Shown in pieces: positions 1-8,371 of a DNA stretch of 64,000 nucleotides. The first letter of the stretch is position 1. Each line of letters opens with the position of its first letter. Position numbers and translations under genes: made by a program. A model generated the notes under the pieces. It was not told the origin of the DNA. It saw nothing but the letters and a program-made list of their open reading frames with translations, and searched no databases. Source of the DNA: Afipia sp. 1NLS2 (GTDB taxonomy: Bacteria; Pseudomonadota; Alphaproteobacteria; Rhizobiales; Xanthobacteraceae); assembly GCF_000178995.1 (NCBI RefSeq), contig NZ_ADVZ01000001.1, positions 461,001-525,000 of the forward strand, given 5' to 3'.

Positions 1-130
1 GCCGGTGCGCGGCTTCAAATCTGAATGCCTGGGATATTTTCATCGGACACCAAAATGTTGTGATAACCCGCGCACGGATTCTTCCGAGCCGGCGGCTGAC
101 GTGGAATCAGATTAATGCCGCCCATAATAT

Positions 131-159
131 AATGGGCGGACGCCTGACGCCCGCCCATT
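131..159 (-). terminator. Probable terminator hairpin after pseudoazurin
   Basis: A 9-bp stem (AATGGGCGG at 131-139 with CCGCCCATT at 151-159) lies 60 bp past the pseudoazurin stop. Read on the minus strand it is followed by an AT-rich but not pure T tract, so termination is plausible rather than certain. The rest of 1-218 shows no convincing gene. Confidence 0.5.
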
Positions 160-218
160 CCGCTCCTGATTATCGACGATCCCGGCAACCGCCGATGATC
201 GGCCTTGCGTAAATACGC

Positions 219-704
219 TCAGCGAACCGCCGCGCTCTTTATCGATGATGGGCCTTCCGCCCGCTGAGACTGATCCAGAAGCGCCGCCATCCGCTTGGCC
301 GGGGCTGGCGGAATCTTCACCTGCCGGACCGCATCGAGATTCGGCGCAGCGTTTCCGACCGCGATCAGACCCACCATTCCCATCCCGAAATGCGGAAGAC
401 AACGATAGCCATAGAGACCCGGCGTCTGGAAAGTGACTTTCAGCTCCTCTGAAAGCTTGCCCTTAAAAGGTTGCGCTCCATCCGGAAGCATGCCGGGAAT
501 CGTTTCCGCATCATGCCCCTTGTCCGTAGGGATGAAGCGGACCGTATCTCCCGGCTGAACGCGGAGAAAGGCGGGCTCAAACATCATGACCTGCCCATCC
601 GATCCCTTGTTCAACATCTTGACCTCAAACTCTGCCGCCTGGGCAGAAATTGAGAGCAAAACAGCACTCACGACTCCAAGCGTCAACGCACAATACTTTT
701 TCAT
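219..704 (-). CDS. Pseudoazurin (periplasmic type I copper protein)
   Basis: Small blue-copper electron carrier, expected to shuttle electrons from the cytochrome bc1 branch to copper nitrite reductase in the periplasm. The 161-residue product has a Sec signal peptide (residues 1-23, cleavage after AQA) and a cupredoxin domain. The four copper ligands are visible: His64 in KGHDAE, then Cys102, His105 and Met110 in the C-x2-H-x4-M arrangement (about His41, Cys79, His82, Met87 of the mature chain), which fits pseudoazurin rather than azurin or plastocyanin. The start has a GGAG ribosome site about 10 nt upstream. An FNR/NnrR-type palindrome at 774-787 lies 70 bp before the ATG, linking expression to the nirK/nor genes further along. 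Confidence 0.93.
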   Translation of the reverse strand: MKKYCALTLGVVSAVLLSISAQAAEFEVKMLNKGSDGQVMMFEPAFLRVQPGDTVRFIPTDKGHDAETIPGMLPDGAQPFKGKLSEELKVTFQTPGLYGYRCLPHFGMGMVGLIAVGNAAPNLDAVRQVKIPPAPAKRMAALLDQSQRAEGPSSIKSAAVR

Positions 705-773
705 GATTCGACTCCGTTGTCGTCACAACCGTGACTTCGGCGTCGCTGCTAGCGCGATTTCCGATGAGCGTTT

Positions 774-787
774 TTGTTCTAGAGCAA
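774..787 (-). promoter_or_regulatory. FNR/NnrR-type box before pseudoazurin
   Basis: TTGTT-CTAG-AGCAA matches the TTG-N8-CAA palindrome of the Crp/Fnr superfamily. It lies 70 bp upstream of the pseudoazurin ATG and just beyond the stop of the oxidase-like gene, so pseudoazurin is the likely target. NnrR, encoded at 1739-2437, is the obvious candidate regulator. Confidence 0.75.
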
Positions 788-800
788 GCTGCGCGACGAA

Positions 801-1463
801 TCAGGAAATGCTGCTGATGCGATCGGGGAATGTCTGTCCCTGCATGAGTGCATCGGCAAAAGCGTGATGGAGATCGCGGTGAATTGCCTCATCTTCCAGC
901 ATCGACGCGATCATATCGCGAACCTGCGCATCGGGCGCCAATGCCCAATAGGCAATCGCCAATGCCGGAGCCGGCTGCATCGCGCGCTCGCCGGATTCGA
1001 TTTGCGACAGATACTTTGAATACCCCTGAACCGCCTGCTCGGCAAAATACGCGGCCAGACGATGGGCCGTCCCGGCCGAGATGAGGTACAGAAAAAAATA
1101 GGCATTATAGAAAATACCTTGCACGAGAACGATCAGGAAGCGTTCCCACGCATTTGGCTTCGCCAGCGCCACAAACGCCATGAGATGCGTGCGCTGGCTT
1201 TCCGCCTCATCCATGAATGTCCGAACCCATCCGCCGTCGTCGAGCATCCGCCGCAAGCACTTGAGGTGGAGCAGGGTTGCCACAACCATCGGCGGCACGG
1301 CTGTCACCGTCTCCAGAACAATGACCTGATCGCCGTAGCGGCTATTGAAAAAAGTATTCCCTGCCATCCATGCAACCAGCCGCGCCAGGCCAAATGCAAT
1401 TCGGTCGGGGATTCTCTCGGGAGTATGATGGCGAAGCAGGTTCGTCTTATCGATATTGAGCAT
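801..1463 (-). CDS. Alternative-oxidase-like protein with altered di-iron ligands
   Basis: Member of the alternative oxidase (AOX) family, membrane-associated di-iron quinol oxidases insensitive to cyanide and NO. The 220-residue product keeps the order of AOX motifs: LETVTAVPPMV (Glu51), EAESQRTHL (residues 86-94, His93), YFAEQAVQGY (139-148) and EDEAIHRD (190-197, Glu192 and His195). Aligning by eye to trypanosomal AOX (ligands E123, E162, H165, E213, E266, H269, from memory), E162 is replaced by Gln90 and E213 by Ala141, although Glu142 is adjacent. It may therefore be a divergent subfamily or have an unusual metal site. It sits between pseudoazurin and NnrR, with an NnrR-type box 111 bp upstream, which suggests a role in NO-tolerant respiration. 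Confidence 0.82.
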   Translation of the reverse strand: MLNIDKTNLLRHHTPERIPDRIAFGLARLVAWMAGNTFFNSRYGDQVIVLETVTAVPPMVVATLLHLKCLRRMLDDGGWVRTFMDEAESQRTHLMAFVALAKPNAWERFLIVLVQGIFYNAYFFLYLISAGTAHRLAAYFAEQAVQGYSKYLSQIESGERAMQPAPALAIAYWALAPDAQVRDMIASMLEDEAIHRDLHHAFADALMQGQTFPDRISSIS

Positions 1464-1573
1464 ATCTCGTACCTGCTGCCGTAGCCCTGAGGCCGGTTGA
1501 GGCGATCTTCCTTGCGGACACAGCCATGCCGGGCCCGCATTCTAAAACCTGACCTGTTGCAAACAGCCGGTCT

Positions 1574-1587
1574 TTGTTCTGGCGCAA
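1574..1587 (-). promoter_or_regulatory. FNR/NnrR-type box, oxidase side
   Basis: TTGTT-CTGG-CGCAA lies 111 bp upstream of the oxidase-like ATG and 152 bp upstream of nnrR. Nineteen bases (1574-1592) are identical to the box region before norE/norC (3600-3618). The position favours control of the oxidase-like gene. Confidence 0.72.
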
Positions 1588-1647
1588 AGAGCTTCACTCA
1601 AATATCGGCCCCAATCTGCGCGCCCCCTCAATTACGAGGCCATATTA

Positions 1648-1661
1648 TTGCGTTAGCGCAA
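1648..1661 (+). promoter_or_regulatory. FNR/NnrR-type box, nnrR side
   Basis: TTGCG-TTAG-CGCAA is a fully symmetric palindrome 78 bp upstream of the nnrR ATG. It matches the TTGCG-N4-CGCAA form typical of FNR/NnrR sites in rhizobia, and its placement suggests that NnrR or an upstream FixK/FNR protein controls nnrR. Confidence 0.72.
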
Positions 1662-1738
1662 TCAATCGAACATCGGAGTGAAGTACATTGCGGCGGTGAT
1701 CATTCATCATCAGACCTGAAACCGACGAAGCCCGTCAC

Positions 1739-2437
1739 ATGGCGCATCATTCCGACCTCAATATTCTCGGTCGGACCGAGTTGTTCCGTGATGTAACTCC
1801 GGCGACATTGATCGAGATTCAATCTGCGGGGTTTCGCACCAAGCTCGCCAGCGGCGAGGTGCTATTCCAGCAGGGCGACAGTGCATCATCCCTGTTCAGC
1901 GTCATTGCAGGTCGCCTTCGCGCCACCCAAACGACTCCGGACGGTCAGCAGATCATCATCCGCTATCTCGCTCCGGGGGAAATGGCCGGTCACGCCACTC
2001 TCGCCCGTGGCGTTGTCCATCCCAGCACGGTCACAGCCGTTGACGATTCTCATTTAGTCGGCTGGAGCAGCGAAACGATCTGGAAAATCATGGAACAGCA
2101 CCCGGCTGTCACCATGAACGCGCTTGCCGTGCTGTCGGCGCGCTACCATGAAATCCAGCTTCGGCTTCTTGAGCTTTCGACCGAGAAAGTCGAACGTCGC
2201 ATCGGCCATACCGTCCTGAGGCTGGCAAATCAGGCAGGCCGCCGTACCGCACGCGGGATTGAAATAGCGTTCCCTCTATCTCGCCAGGATCTCGCCGAGA
2301 TGGCCGGCACGACACTTCATACAGTCAGCAGGATCCTCAGCAGATGGGAGGACCTTGGTATCGTCGATTGCGGGCGACGTCAGGTGGTCGTGTGCAAACC
2401 GAACATGCTGGAAACTATTTCCGACGAACCGAGCTAG
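1739..2437 (+). CDS. nnrR: Crp/Fnr-family regulator, NnrR type
   Basis: Predicted cytoplasmic activator of nitrite and NO reductase genes in response to NO. The 232 residues comprise a cyclic-nucleotide-binding-like sensor domain (about 20-140), a dimerisation helix (about 145-165) and a Crp-type winged helix (about 180-225). The recognition helix carries TTLHTVSR, the form I associate with NnrR. The N-terminus lacks the cysteine cluster of FNR, so an Fe-S oxygen sensor is unlikely. It lies between the oxidase-like gene (divergent) and norEF (convergent), and at least five matching boxes occur at neighbouring promoters. A closely related Dnr- or FixK-type assignment cannot be excluded by eye. 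Confidence 0.88.
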   Translation: MAHHSDLNILGRTELFRDVTPATLIEIQSAGFRTKLASGEVLFQQGDSASSLFSVIAGRLRATQTTPDGQQIIIRYLAPGEMAGHATLARGVVHPSTVTAVDDSHLVGWSSETIWKIMEQHPAVTMNALAVLSARYHEIQLRLLELSTEKVERRIGHTVLRLANQAGRRTARGIEIAFPLSRQDLAEMAGTTLHTVSRILSRWEDLGIVDCGRRQVVVCKPNMLETISDEPS

Positions 2438-2460
2438 CCAATGCACCCCTCCTTCCACTT

Positions 2461-2616
2461 CTACTGTGAAAGAAAAAGCATTGTCGCGATGGCAACTGAC
2501 ATAAAAGCAGCTGCAAAAGCTCCCGGAAGATTCATCGCGCCCTTGCGATACATGAAGACGATAAAGGCAAGAATCGCCGGAGTGGAAATGACCAATCCGA
2601 GCTGTGCTTCATTCAT
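2461..2616 (-). CDS. Small 51-residue two-helix membrane protein coupled to norF
   Basis: A short reading frame overlooked at ordinary size cut-offs. Its ATG overlaps the TGA of the preceding norF-like gene (ATGA), the usual mark of translational coupling. The product starts MNEAQLGLVI and has two hydrophobic stretches (about residues 5-23 and 31-50) separated by a short basic loop (YRKG). It ends 23 bp from the convergent nnrR stop. I do not recognise a family. Its position at the end of norE-norF suggests an accessory role in assembly or stability of NO reductase; the Paracoccus NorF, also a small two-helix protein, is a possible counterpart. Confidence 0.68.
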   Translation of the reverse strand: MNEAQLGLVISTPAILAFIVFMYRKGAMNLPGAFAAAFMSVAIATMLFLSQ

Positions 2617-2921
2617 CGTATGGCCTCATAGCTCAGGAGTATGCATCCCCCATGCGCAAGGGTGCAGCCAATGGCATGAATGGCGAGAACCGATCCGCCG
2701 AGCATGACCAGATAAATCGAGAACAACAGCCGCCATCCGCGTGAGCTCGAACGCAGATCCAGAAAATAATTCAGGATCGCCGAGGCTTTGAAGCCCGCGA
2801 CCGCCAGAATCAACGCGGCTTGAATCATGAATGGCAGCAGGCGGCCTTGCGATGCGCCCACGCTCATCGTTGCGATCGTCAACGCGACCAGCACAATCCA
2901 GATTTTTGTCAGCACCGCCAC
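2613..2921 (-). CDS. norF: NorF-like cytochrome oxidase subunit IV family protein
   Basis: Small membrane protein accessory to NO reductase. Translated from GTG at 2921 it is about 102 residues with three hydrophobic segments, and resembles the prokaryotic cytochrome c oxidase subunit IV family that follows norE in many nor clusters. The start is not ATG: candidates are TTG at 2927, whose bases overlap the norE TGA, and GTG at 2921 or 2915. None has a strong Shine-Dalgarno, so coupling to norE is likely. The first in-frame ATG upstream lies far inside norE in another frame. Its own TGA overlaps the ATG of the next small gene. The function in assembly is inferred from family and position. Confidence 0.75.
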   Translation of the reverse strand: MAVLTKIWIVLVALTIATMSVGASQGRLLPFMIQAALILAVAGFKASAILNYFLDLRSSSRGWRLLFSIYLVMLGGSVLAIHAIGCTLAHGGCILLSYEAIR

Positions 2922-2923
2922 TG

Positions 2924-3523
2924 TCAATGCAACAGGTAGACGATCGGGTAAATCAGCACCCAGATCATATCGAGCATGTGCCAGAAGGCCGCCCCTGTTT
3001 CCATATTCTCCACGCTGTTGGCGAAGAAGACGATTCCAAGGATCAGAAGGCCGAGAACGATATGCAACGCGTGAAAGCCGGTGATCATAAAGTACAGTCT
3101 GAAGAACGTATTGGTTTCGATACCAATTCCTTCGTTGAAAAGCTGCGTGTACTCCACACCCTTGATCGCGAGGAAGATTGTTCCAAGCACCATCCCGGCA
3201 GCAAGGAACAACCTGCCCGGCCCGTTGTGCCGCCGTTGAAAAACAGCGGCAGCGACGAGAAAGCCGCTGGTCACCAGTACAAGCGTATTGATTCCGGCAA
3301 GCAACGCACTGAGGTGGAATCGCGAGTTGTCGAATAATTGCGGATCCAGCACACGCGCGACGGAAAAGCCAACAAGAAACACCCCGAATACGGCGATCTC
3401 TCCGAGGATCAGAATCCACATCATTGGATTGCCAGGCAGCGCAGACAACGGCCCCCAGTCAGCGGGCGCCACCGCCACCTCCACGTTGTCATTCGAGCGC
3501 TGGATCAAGCCTGTCTCCACCAT
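2924..3523 (-). CDS. norE: NorE, cytochrome c oxidase subunit III-like protein
   Basis: Accessory membrane protein of the NO reductase system, homologous to heme-copper oxidase subunit III. The product of about 199 residues has five hydrophobic segments and the signature WGPLSALPGNPMMW near the N-terminus, GEIAVFG in helix 1, and a C-terminal GFHALHIVLGLL-HMLDMIW region typical of subunit III. I chose ATG 3523 (MVETGL); a longer frame extends to 3751 but would overlap norC and lacks hydrophobic or conserved sequence. It is transcribed divergently from norCBQD and shares the box at 3600-3613, 77 bp upstream of its ATG. In Paracoccus the equivalent gene is needed for full NO reductase activity. 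Confidence 0.88.
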   Translation of the reverse strand: MVETGLIQRSNDNVEVAVAPADWGPLSALPGNPMMWILILGEIAVFGVFLVGFSVARVLDPQLFDNSRFHLSALLAGINTLVLVTSGFLVAAAVFQRRHNGPGRLFLAAGMVLGTIFLAIKGVEYTQLFNEGIGIETNTFFRLYFMITGFHALHIVLGLLILGIVFFANSVENMETGAAFWHMLDMIWVLIYPIVYLLH

Positions 3524-3599
3524 GTCAAAACAATCGCATCGCGAAAACCCGGATCGGGTTGCGCGCAAATGACATGAAGCTCGACTTCCCTCGCCTTCC

Positions 3600-3613
3600 T
3601 TGTTCTGGCGCAA
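3600..3613. promoter_or_regulatory. FNR/NnrR-type box shared by norE and norC
   Basis: TTGTT-CTGG-CGCAA lies between the divergent norE (ATG 77 bp away) and norC (ATG 119 bp away). Being palindromic it can serve either direction. The 19 bases 3600-3618 repeat those at 1574-1592 exactly. Confidence 0.78.
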
Positions 3614-3731
3614 AGAGCGAAGCAAATTTTTACCTATATTCCGGCCGCGTCGGACAACCGCTCCGGCAAATGAACACTGACGCCGCAGAACGACATACGG
3701 GTCTCTGCTTACACAAAGGAACGGCTGTTCA

Positions 3732-4184
3732 ATGAGTGAGAGATTTACCAAAGCGGCCGCCAGAAATATTTTCTATGGGGGCTCGATCTTCTTTTTTATC
3801 GTCTTCATAGGCCTGACAGCACAGACGCACTACTACATCCGCACATCCAGCACAGACGAGGCAACGCTGACGGATAGCGTTCAGCGCGGCAAGCACGTGT
3901 GGGAGAAGAATGCGTGCATCAACTGCCACACCCTGCTTGGCGAAGGCGCTTATTTCGCCCCTGAACTCGGAAACGTCTGGGTGCGCTATGGCGGCCGCGA
4001 GGATCCCACCGGCGCACGGGAAGCGCTGACGGCCTGGATGCACTCGCAGCCGAGCGGCATCGAAGGACGCCGGCAGATGCCGGATTTTCACCTGACCGAT
4101 CAGGAAGTGAACGATCTGATCGATTTCCTGGAATTTACCAGCCGCGTCAAAACGCAAGGCTGGCCGCCGAAGACCTCGGGCTGA
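3732..4184 (+). CDS. norC: Nitric oxide reductase subunit C (cytochrome c)
   Basis: Membrane-anchored monoheme cytochrome c that feeds electrons to NorB for 2 NO -> N2O. The 150 residues contain an N-terminal anchor helix (about 12-32), the heme motif CINCH at 62-66 and the distal Met ligand in RRQMPDF (Met116). HTLLGEGAYFAPELGNV after the heme motif is characteristic of NorC. The start has AAAGGA about 12 nt upstream. It is the first gene of norCBQD, 13 bp before norB, and follows the NnrR-type box at 3600-3613. Confidence 0.96.
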   Translation: MSERFTKAAARNIFYGGSIFFFIVFIGLTAQTHYYIRTSSTDEATLTDSVQRGKHVWEKNACINCHTLLGEGAYFAPELGNVWVRYGGREDPTGAREALTAWMHSQPSGIEGRRQMPDFHLTDQEVNDLIDFLEFTSRVKTQGWPPKTSG

Positions 4185-4197
4185 GGAGCCAAAGACA

Positions 4198-5547
4198 ATG
4201 AAATATCCAACTCAACGGGTCGCTCTGGCCTACTTCACCTGCGCCATGATTCTGTTCGGCGTGCAGATCATATTCGGCACATTGGCGGGCACCGTCTATG
4301 TCTTCCCGAATTTCCTCGCCAACATCATCCCCTTCAACGTCTTGCGCATGATCCACACCAATGCGCTGATCGTGTGGTTGCTGATGGGATTTTTCGGCTG
4401 CGGCTATTACCTCATTCCCGAGGAGGCCGAACGCGACATCGAGAGCCCGTTCCTTGCCTATGTGCAGCTTGGGCTCCTGATGTTCGGTGCGCTGGCGGCG
4501 GTCGCCGGCTATCTTCTGGGCGTCCATGAAGGGCGCGAATTCCTTGAGCAGCCGCTCTGGATCAAGGGCGCGATCGTCGTGGTGGCGCTGATCTATCTCT
4601 ACAACGTCTCAATGACGATCCTGAAGGGCCGCAAGACCGCGATTGGCAACGTGCTGCTGCTCGGCATGTGGGGCATCGCGGTGTTCTGGCTGTTCGCCTT
4701 CTACAATCCGGGCAACATCGCGCTCGACAAGGTCTACTGGTGGTACGTCGTCCACCTCTGGGTCGAGGGCGTGTGGGAGCTCGTGATGGCATCCGTGCTC
4801 GCCTTCCTGATGATCAAGATGACCGGCGTCGATCGCGAAGTGATCGAGAAGTGGCTCTACGCCATCGTCGGCCTGGCACTGTTTTCCGGCCTGCTGGGCA
4901 CCGGACATCATTATTACTGGATCGGCGCGCCGGGCTACTGGCAATGGATCGGCAGCATCTTCTCGACCTTCGAGGTCGCGCCGTTCTTCGCCATGGTGAT
5001 CTTCGCCTTCAATATGGTCTGGAAGGGCCGCCGCGACCATCCCAACAAGGCAGCGATGCTGTGGTCGCTCGGTTGCACCGTCGGCGCATTCTTCGGAGCC
5101 GGCGTGTGGGGCTTCATGCACACGCTGTCCTTCATCAACTATTACAGCCACGGCACCCAGGTCACTGCAGCCCACGGCCACCTCGCCTTCTTCGGTGCCT
5201 ATGTGATGCTCAATCTGGCGATGATCTCCTACGCCATGCCTTATTTGCGCAACCGGAAGCCCTACAACCAAGTGCTCAATATGTGGAGCTTCTGGATCAT
5301 GACGTCTGCCATGGCGTTCATGACTTTCACCCTGACCTTCGCCGGTGTCGTGCAAGTGCACCTGCAGCGCGTGCTGGGCATGAGCTACATGGAGGTGCAG
5401 GACCAACTTGTGCTGTTCTACTGGATGCGCCTCGGCTCCGGAGTGTTCGTCCTGATCTCGTGCCTGCTGTTCCTTTACTCAATCTTCGGACCGGTGAAGG
5501 AGGAGCAGCCAGCTCACATCAGCATGCCGCTGCAGGCGGCCAAGTAA
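4198..5547 (+). CDS. norB: Nitric oxide reductase subunit B
   Basis: Catalytic subunit of cytochrome c-dependent NO reductase (cNor), with low-spin heme b, high-spin heme b3 and the non-heme iron FeB. The 449 residues form about twelve membrane helices. Visible signatures are RMIHTNALIVW (heme ligand), HLWVEGVWE (FeB His and the conserved Glu), GTGHHYYW (two FeB His) and HGHLAFFG (heme ligands). The length fits cNor; the extended N-terminus of single-subunit qNor is absent. GAGGAG lies about 10 nt before the ATG. The gene follows norC and precedes norQ by 28 bp. Confidence 0.97.
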   Translation: MKYPTQRVALAYFTCAMILFGVQIIFGTLAGTVYVFPNFLANIIPFNVLRMIHTNALIVWLLMGFFGCGYYLIPEEAERDIESPFLAYVQLGLLMFGALAAVAGYLLGVHEGREFLEQPLWIKGAIVVVALIYLYNVSMTILKGRKTAIGNVLLLGMWGIAVFWLFAFYNPGNIALDKVYWWYVVHLWVEGVWELVMASVLAFLMIKMTGVDREVIEKWLYAIVGLALFSGLLGTGHHYYWIGAPGYWQWIGSIFSTFEVAPFFAMVIFAFNMVWKGRRDHPNKAAMLWSLGCTVGAFFGAGVWGFMHTLSFINYYSHGTQVTAAHGHLAFFGAYVMLNLAMISYAMPYLRNRKPYNQVLNMWSFWIMTSAMAFMTFTLTFAGVVQVHLQRVLGMSYMEVQDQLVLFYWMRLGSGVFVLISCLLFLYSIFGPVKEEQPAHISMPLQAAK

Positions 5548-5575
5548 CGGCTTCAATGCCACAAGGAATACTTCC

Positions 5576-6385
5576 ATGCTGAAGAGCGTCAACACTGCGG
5601 AAAAAGAACCTGACTTGCCGTTCTATGCACCGACCGGCTCGGAATGCGAGATTTTCGAACACGCTTACCGCAATCACCTGCCGGTCCTGCTCAAAGGACC
5701 GACAGGCTGCGGGAAAACCCGCTTCGTCGCCCATATGGCGGCGCGGCTCGGCCGGCCTCTTTATACTGTGTCGTGTCATGACGACCTGACCGCCGCCGAC
5801 CTGACCGGCCGCTATCTCCTGAAAGGTGGCGATACCGTCTGGGCGGACGGCCCTCTCACGCGCGCCGTGCGCGAAGGTGCGATCTGTTATCTCGATGAGG
5901 TCGTCGAAGCGCGCAAGGACGTCACGGTCGTTCTGCATCCCGTCACAGACGACCGGCGCACATTGCCGCTCGAGCGCACCGGCGAATTGCTGCAGGCTCC
6001 ACCTGAGTTCATGCTCGTGGCCTCCTATAATCCCGGCTACCAGAATGTGCTGAAAACATTGAAACCAAGCACGCGACAGCGTTTTCTGTCCATGGAGTTC
6101 GGCTTTCCCACGCTGGAAGTCGAGGCCGCGATCGTTTCTCATGAAAGCGGCCTGCCGCAGGACCGCTGCATTCCTCTGGTCAAGGTCGCCCAGGCGCTTC
6201 GCGGCCTGAAGGGACAGGACATCGAGGAAGGCGCTTCGACGCGGCTGGTGGTTTACTGCGCCGTGCTGATCCGCGACCGCGTGGATTACGACACCGCGCT
6301 GCGCGTCGCCCTGATCGAGCCGCTATCCGACGATCCGGAAATCGTGGATGGATTGAAGCGCGTCGCGCAGATCGCACTGGGATAG
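5576..6385 (+). CDS. norQ: NorQ, MoxR/CbbQ-type AAA+ ATPase
   Basis: AAA+ ATPase thought to work with NorD to insert the FeB iron into NorB. The 269 residues show Walker A GPTGCGKT at 41-48, Walker B around ICYLDEV (about 102-108), and the CbbQ/NorQ C-terminal region. HDDLTAADLTGRYLL after Walker A is typical of the family. AAGGAAT lies upstream of the ATG. It is followed by norD after 7 bp. Confidence 0.95.
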   Translation: MLKSVNTAEKEPDLPFYAPTGSECEIFEHAYRNHLPVLLKGPTGCGKTRFVAHMAARLGRPLYTVSCHDDLTAADLTGRYLLKGGDTVWADGPLTRAVREGAICYLDEVVEARKDVTVVLHPVTDDRRTLPLERTGELLQAPPEFMLVASYNPGYQNVLKTLKPSTRQRFLSMEFGFPTLEVEAAIVSHESGLPQDRCIPLVKVAQALRGLKGQDIEEGASTRLVVYCAVLIRDRVDYDTALRVALIEPLSDDPEIVDGLKRVAQIALG

Positions 6386-6392
6386 TCTTCCA

Positions 6393-8297
6393 ATGTCACT
6401 CTTCGAGCCGGAAGAGACGATCGGGCGATACTGGCATCGTCTGATCGGCTCGTCCCGCAGCTATCGCGGCTATCCCGACGCGGCTGTGACGCTCGACAGC
6501 ATGCGCACACGCATCGGGTTGTTGTTCCGGGCCTTCGGAGGCGATGGCGCCATTCGCATCGTGGCAGGCGCCGCAACTCATTCCCGGCACAGGCTGAGCC
6601 TCAAGCAGGCCGTGGGTCTCGGAACAGAGGCGCTGGAGCGCCCGACACTCGATACCAGCACGCTGCGCCTGCCTGCACGGATCGATCTGTTCCCCGACAG
6701 ACGCGACAACGAGGCGCTCTATGAATGGCTGGCCGCATGGTTCGCCCATGCCACGGAGCCGCGTCATCACAGCGACCCGTTGCGGAGCGACCTTTATCGT
6801 CTGCAAGCGGCGCTACGGACAACGCGCGCGGCGCTCGCTGCATGGCCGGGCCTCGCACCAATCTACGCACGATTGCGAGCCGCAACGCTGCAGGTGAGGC
6901 CCAGGCGCGGATTGCCCAAGATGGAGGCCGAGATCGAGGCGGCTATCATCAGCCTGCTGAACGCGGCCACACCGGAGCATGACGGAATCCTGCAGGCCAT
7001 CGCCACGAATACCCAATTCGATACATTTGTCGCGCCGCGCGGTTACCGGACATGGTTGCCGGTGCCGATGTGGGGTGAGATCGCCGCCGATGGCGCCGGC
7101 ACGCCCGATACCGAGGCCGACGATTCCGGCGGCGATGCCATTACCCCCGATGCAAAGCGACGCACCGGCATCAGGAAATCGACCGACCGCAGCGACAGGG
7201 GCGATCCACTGATGTTGCATCGTTTCGAGACCATTTTCAGCCTTGCCGAAATGATCAACGTCAACCGCGAGGTCGAGGACGACGACGAGGACTCCGCTCG
7301 CCAGGCCGCCGAGGACACGCCGGAGCTGACGATCGGCTCCAACAAGAAGAACCCTGCAACGCGCCTGAAAATCGATCTCGATCTGGCGCCGCGCGAGGCA
7401 GAAACAACGCCTCTGATTGCGGAACGGGTTTATCCGGAGTGGGACTGGAAGCGGCAAGCCTACCGCCCCGATTATTGCCGGGTAATCGCCGGGCCCGCCC
7501 CGGAAGAAGGCGAAGACTGGTCGGCAGATCCCCTTACACAGCGGAATATCCGTTACGTGCGCCGTCAGTTCGAGGCCCTGCGGCCACGCCGCCAAACCAT
7601 CCACGCCCAGCCCGACGGCGACGATCTCGATCTGTCCATGCTTGTCAGGACGATCGCCGACCGTCGCGCCGGCGAAGCCGGAACCGATCGCGTATTCATC
7701 GATGCGCGGCCGGCAGCGCGCGATCTCTCACTCGCCGTCCTGATGGACGTTTCGCTTTCAACCGACGCATGGATGCAGGATCGCCGGGTTCTTGATGTCG
7801 AGAAAGGCGCGCTGCTGGCGCTGACACATGGTCTCACGGCATGCGGCGACGAACACGCCATCTATACGTTCACCTCGCGACGCCGCACGAGCGTGACAGT
7901 CTCAACGATCAAGGAGTTTGACGAGCCTCTCGACCGGCGGATCATTCGCAGAATCGAAGCGTTGACGCCGGGGCAATATACCCGCATCGGAGCCGCCGTT
8001 CGCCATGTCACCACAGAACTGGCACAGCGGCCACAACGGCACAAGCTACTGTTGCTGCTGACCGATGGAAAGCCGAACGACATCGATCATTACGAAGGCC
8101 GCTACGGAATCGAGGATACCCGAATGGCGATTCGCGAAGCCCGAAAGGCCGGCTTGCGGGTGTTCGGCGTCACCATCGACGAGAACGCCCGCGATTACTT
8201 TCCGCATATCTTCGGGCGCGGCGCCTATTCGATCGTCCGGGACATCGCGCGACTTCCCGCAGCTCTGCCAGCGATCTACCGCCAGATTACGACATGA
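6393..8297 (+). CDS. norD: NorD, von Willebrand factor A domain protein
   Basis: Partner of NorQ in NO reductase maturation. The 634 residues have a long variable N-terminal part with an acidic stretch (about 285-305, EVEDDDEDS) and a C-terminal von Willebrand A domain with a MIDAS-type motif DVSLS (about 452-456), plus later Thr and Asp in the LLLTDGKPND region. It ends norCBQD. The downstream gene nirV is convergent and ends 75 bp away; no clear terminator is seen between them. Confidence 0.94.
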   Translation: MSLFEPEETIGRYWHRLIGSSRSYRGYPDAAVTLDSMRTRIGLLFRAFGGDGAIRIVAGAATHSRHRLSLKQAVGLGTEALERPTLDTSTLRLPARIDLFPDRRDNEALYEWLAAWFAHATEPRHHSDPLRSDLYRLQAALRTTRAALAAWPGLAPIYARLRAATLQVRPRRGLPKMEAEIEAAIISLLNAATPEHDGILQAIATNTQFDTFVAPRGYRTWLPVPMWGEIAADGAGTPDTEADDSGGDAITPDAKRRTGIRKSTDRSDRGDPLMLHRFETIFSLAEMINVNREVEDDDEDSARQAAEDTPELTIGSNKKNPATRLKIDLDLAPREAETTPLIAERVYPEWDWKRQAYRPDYCRVIAGPAPEEGEDWSADPLTQRNIRYVRRQFEALRPRRQTIHAQPDGDDLDLSMLVRTIADRRAGEAGTDRVFIDARPAARDLSLAVLMDVSLSTDAWMQDRRVLDVEKGALLALTHGLTACGDEHAIYTFTSRRRTSVTVSTIKEFDEPLDRRIIRRIEALTPGQYTRIGAAVRHVTTELAQRPQRHKLLLLLTDGKPNDIDHYEGRYGIEDTRMAIREARKAGLRVFGVTIDENARDYFPHIFGRGAYSIVRDIARLPAALPAIYRQITT

Positions 8298-8371
8298 CCC
8301 AGAACGCGCAACGTAACCGCGGCATTCCTTTTTGTATTTGATACGATAGCGCGGGGCCGTCAGCTCCCGTG

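Noticed and set aside
3523..3751. Extended N-terminus of norE
   Set aside because: It would overlap norC by 20 bp and its residues are neither hydrophobic nor conserved.
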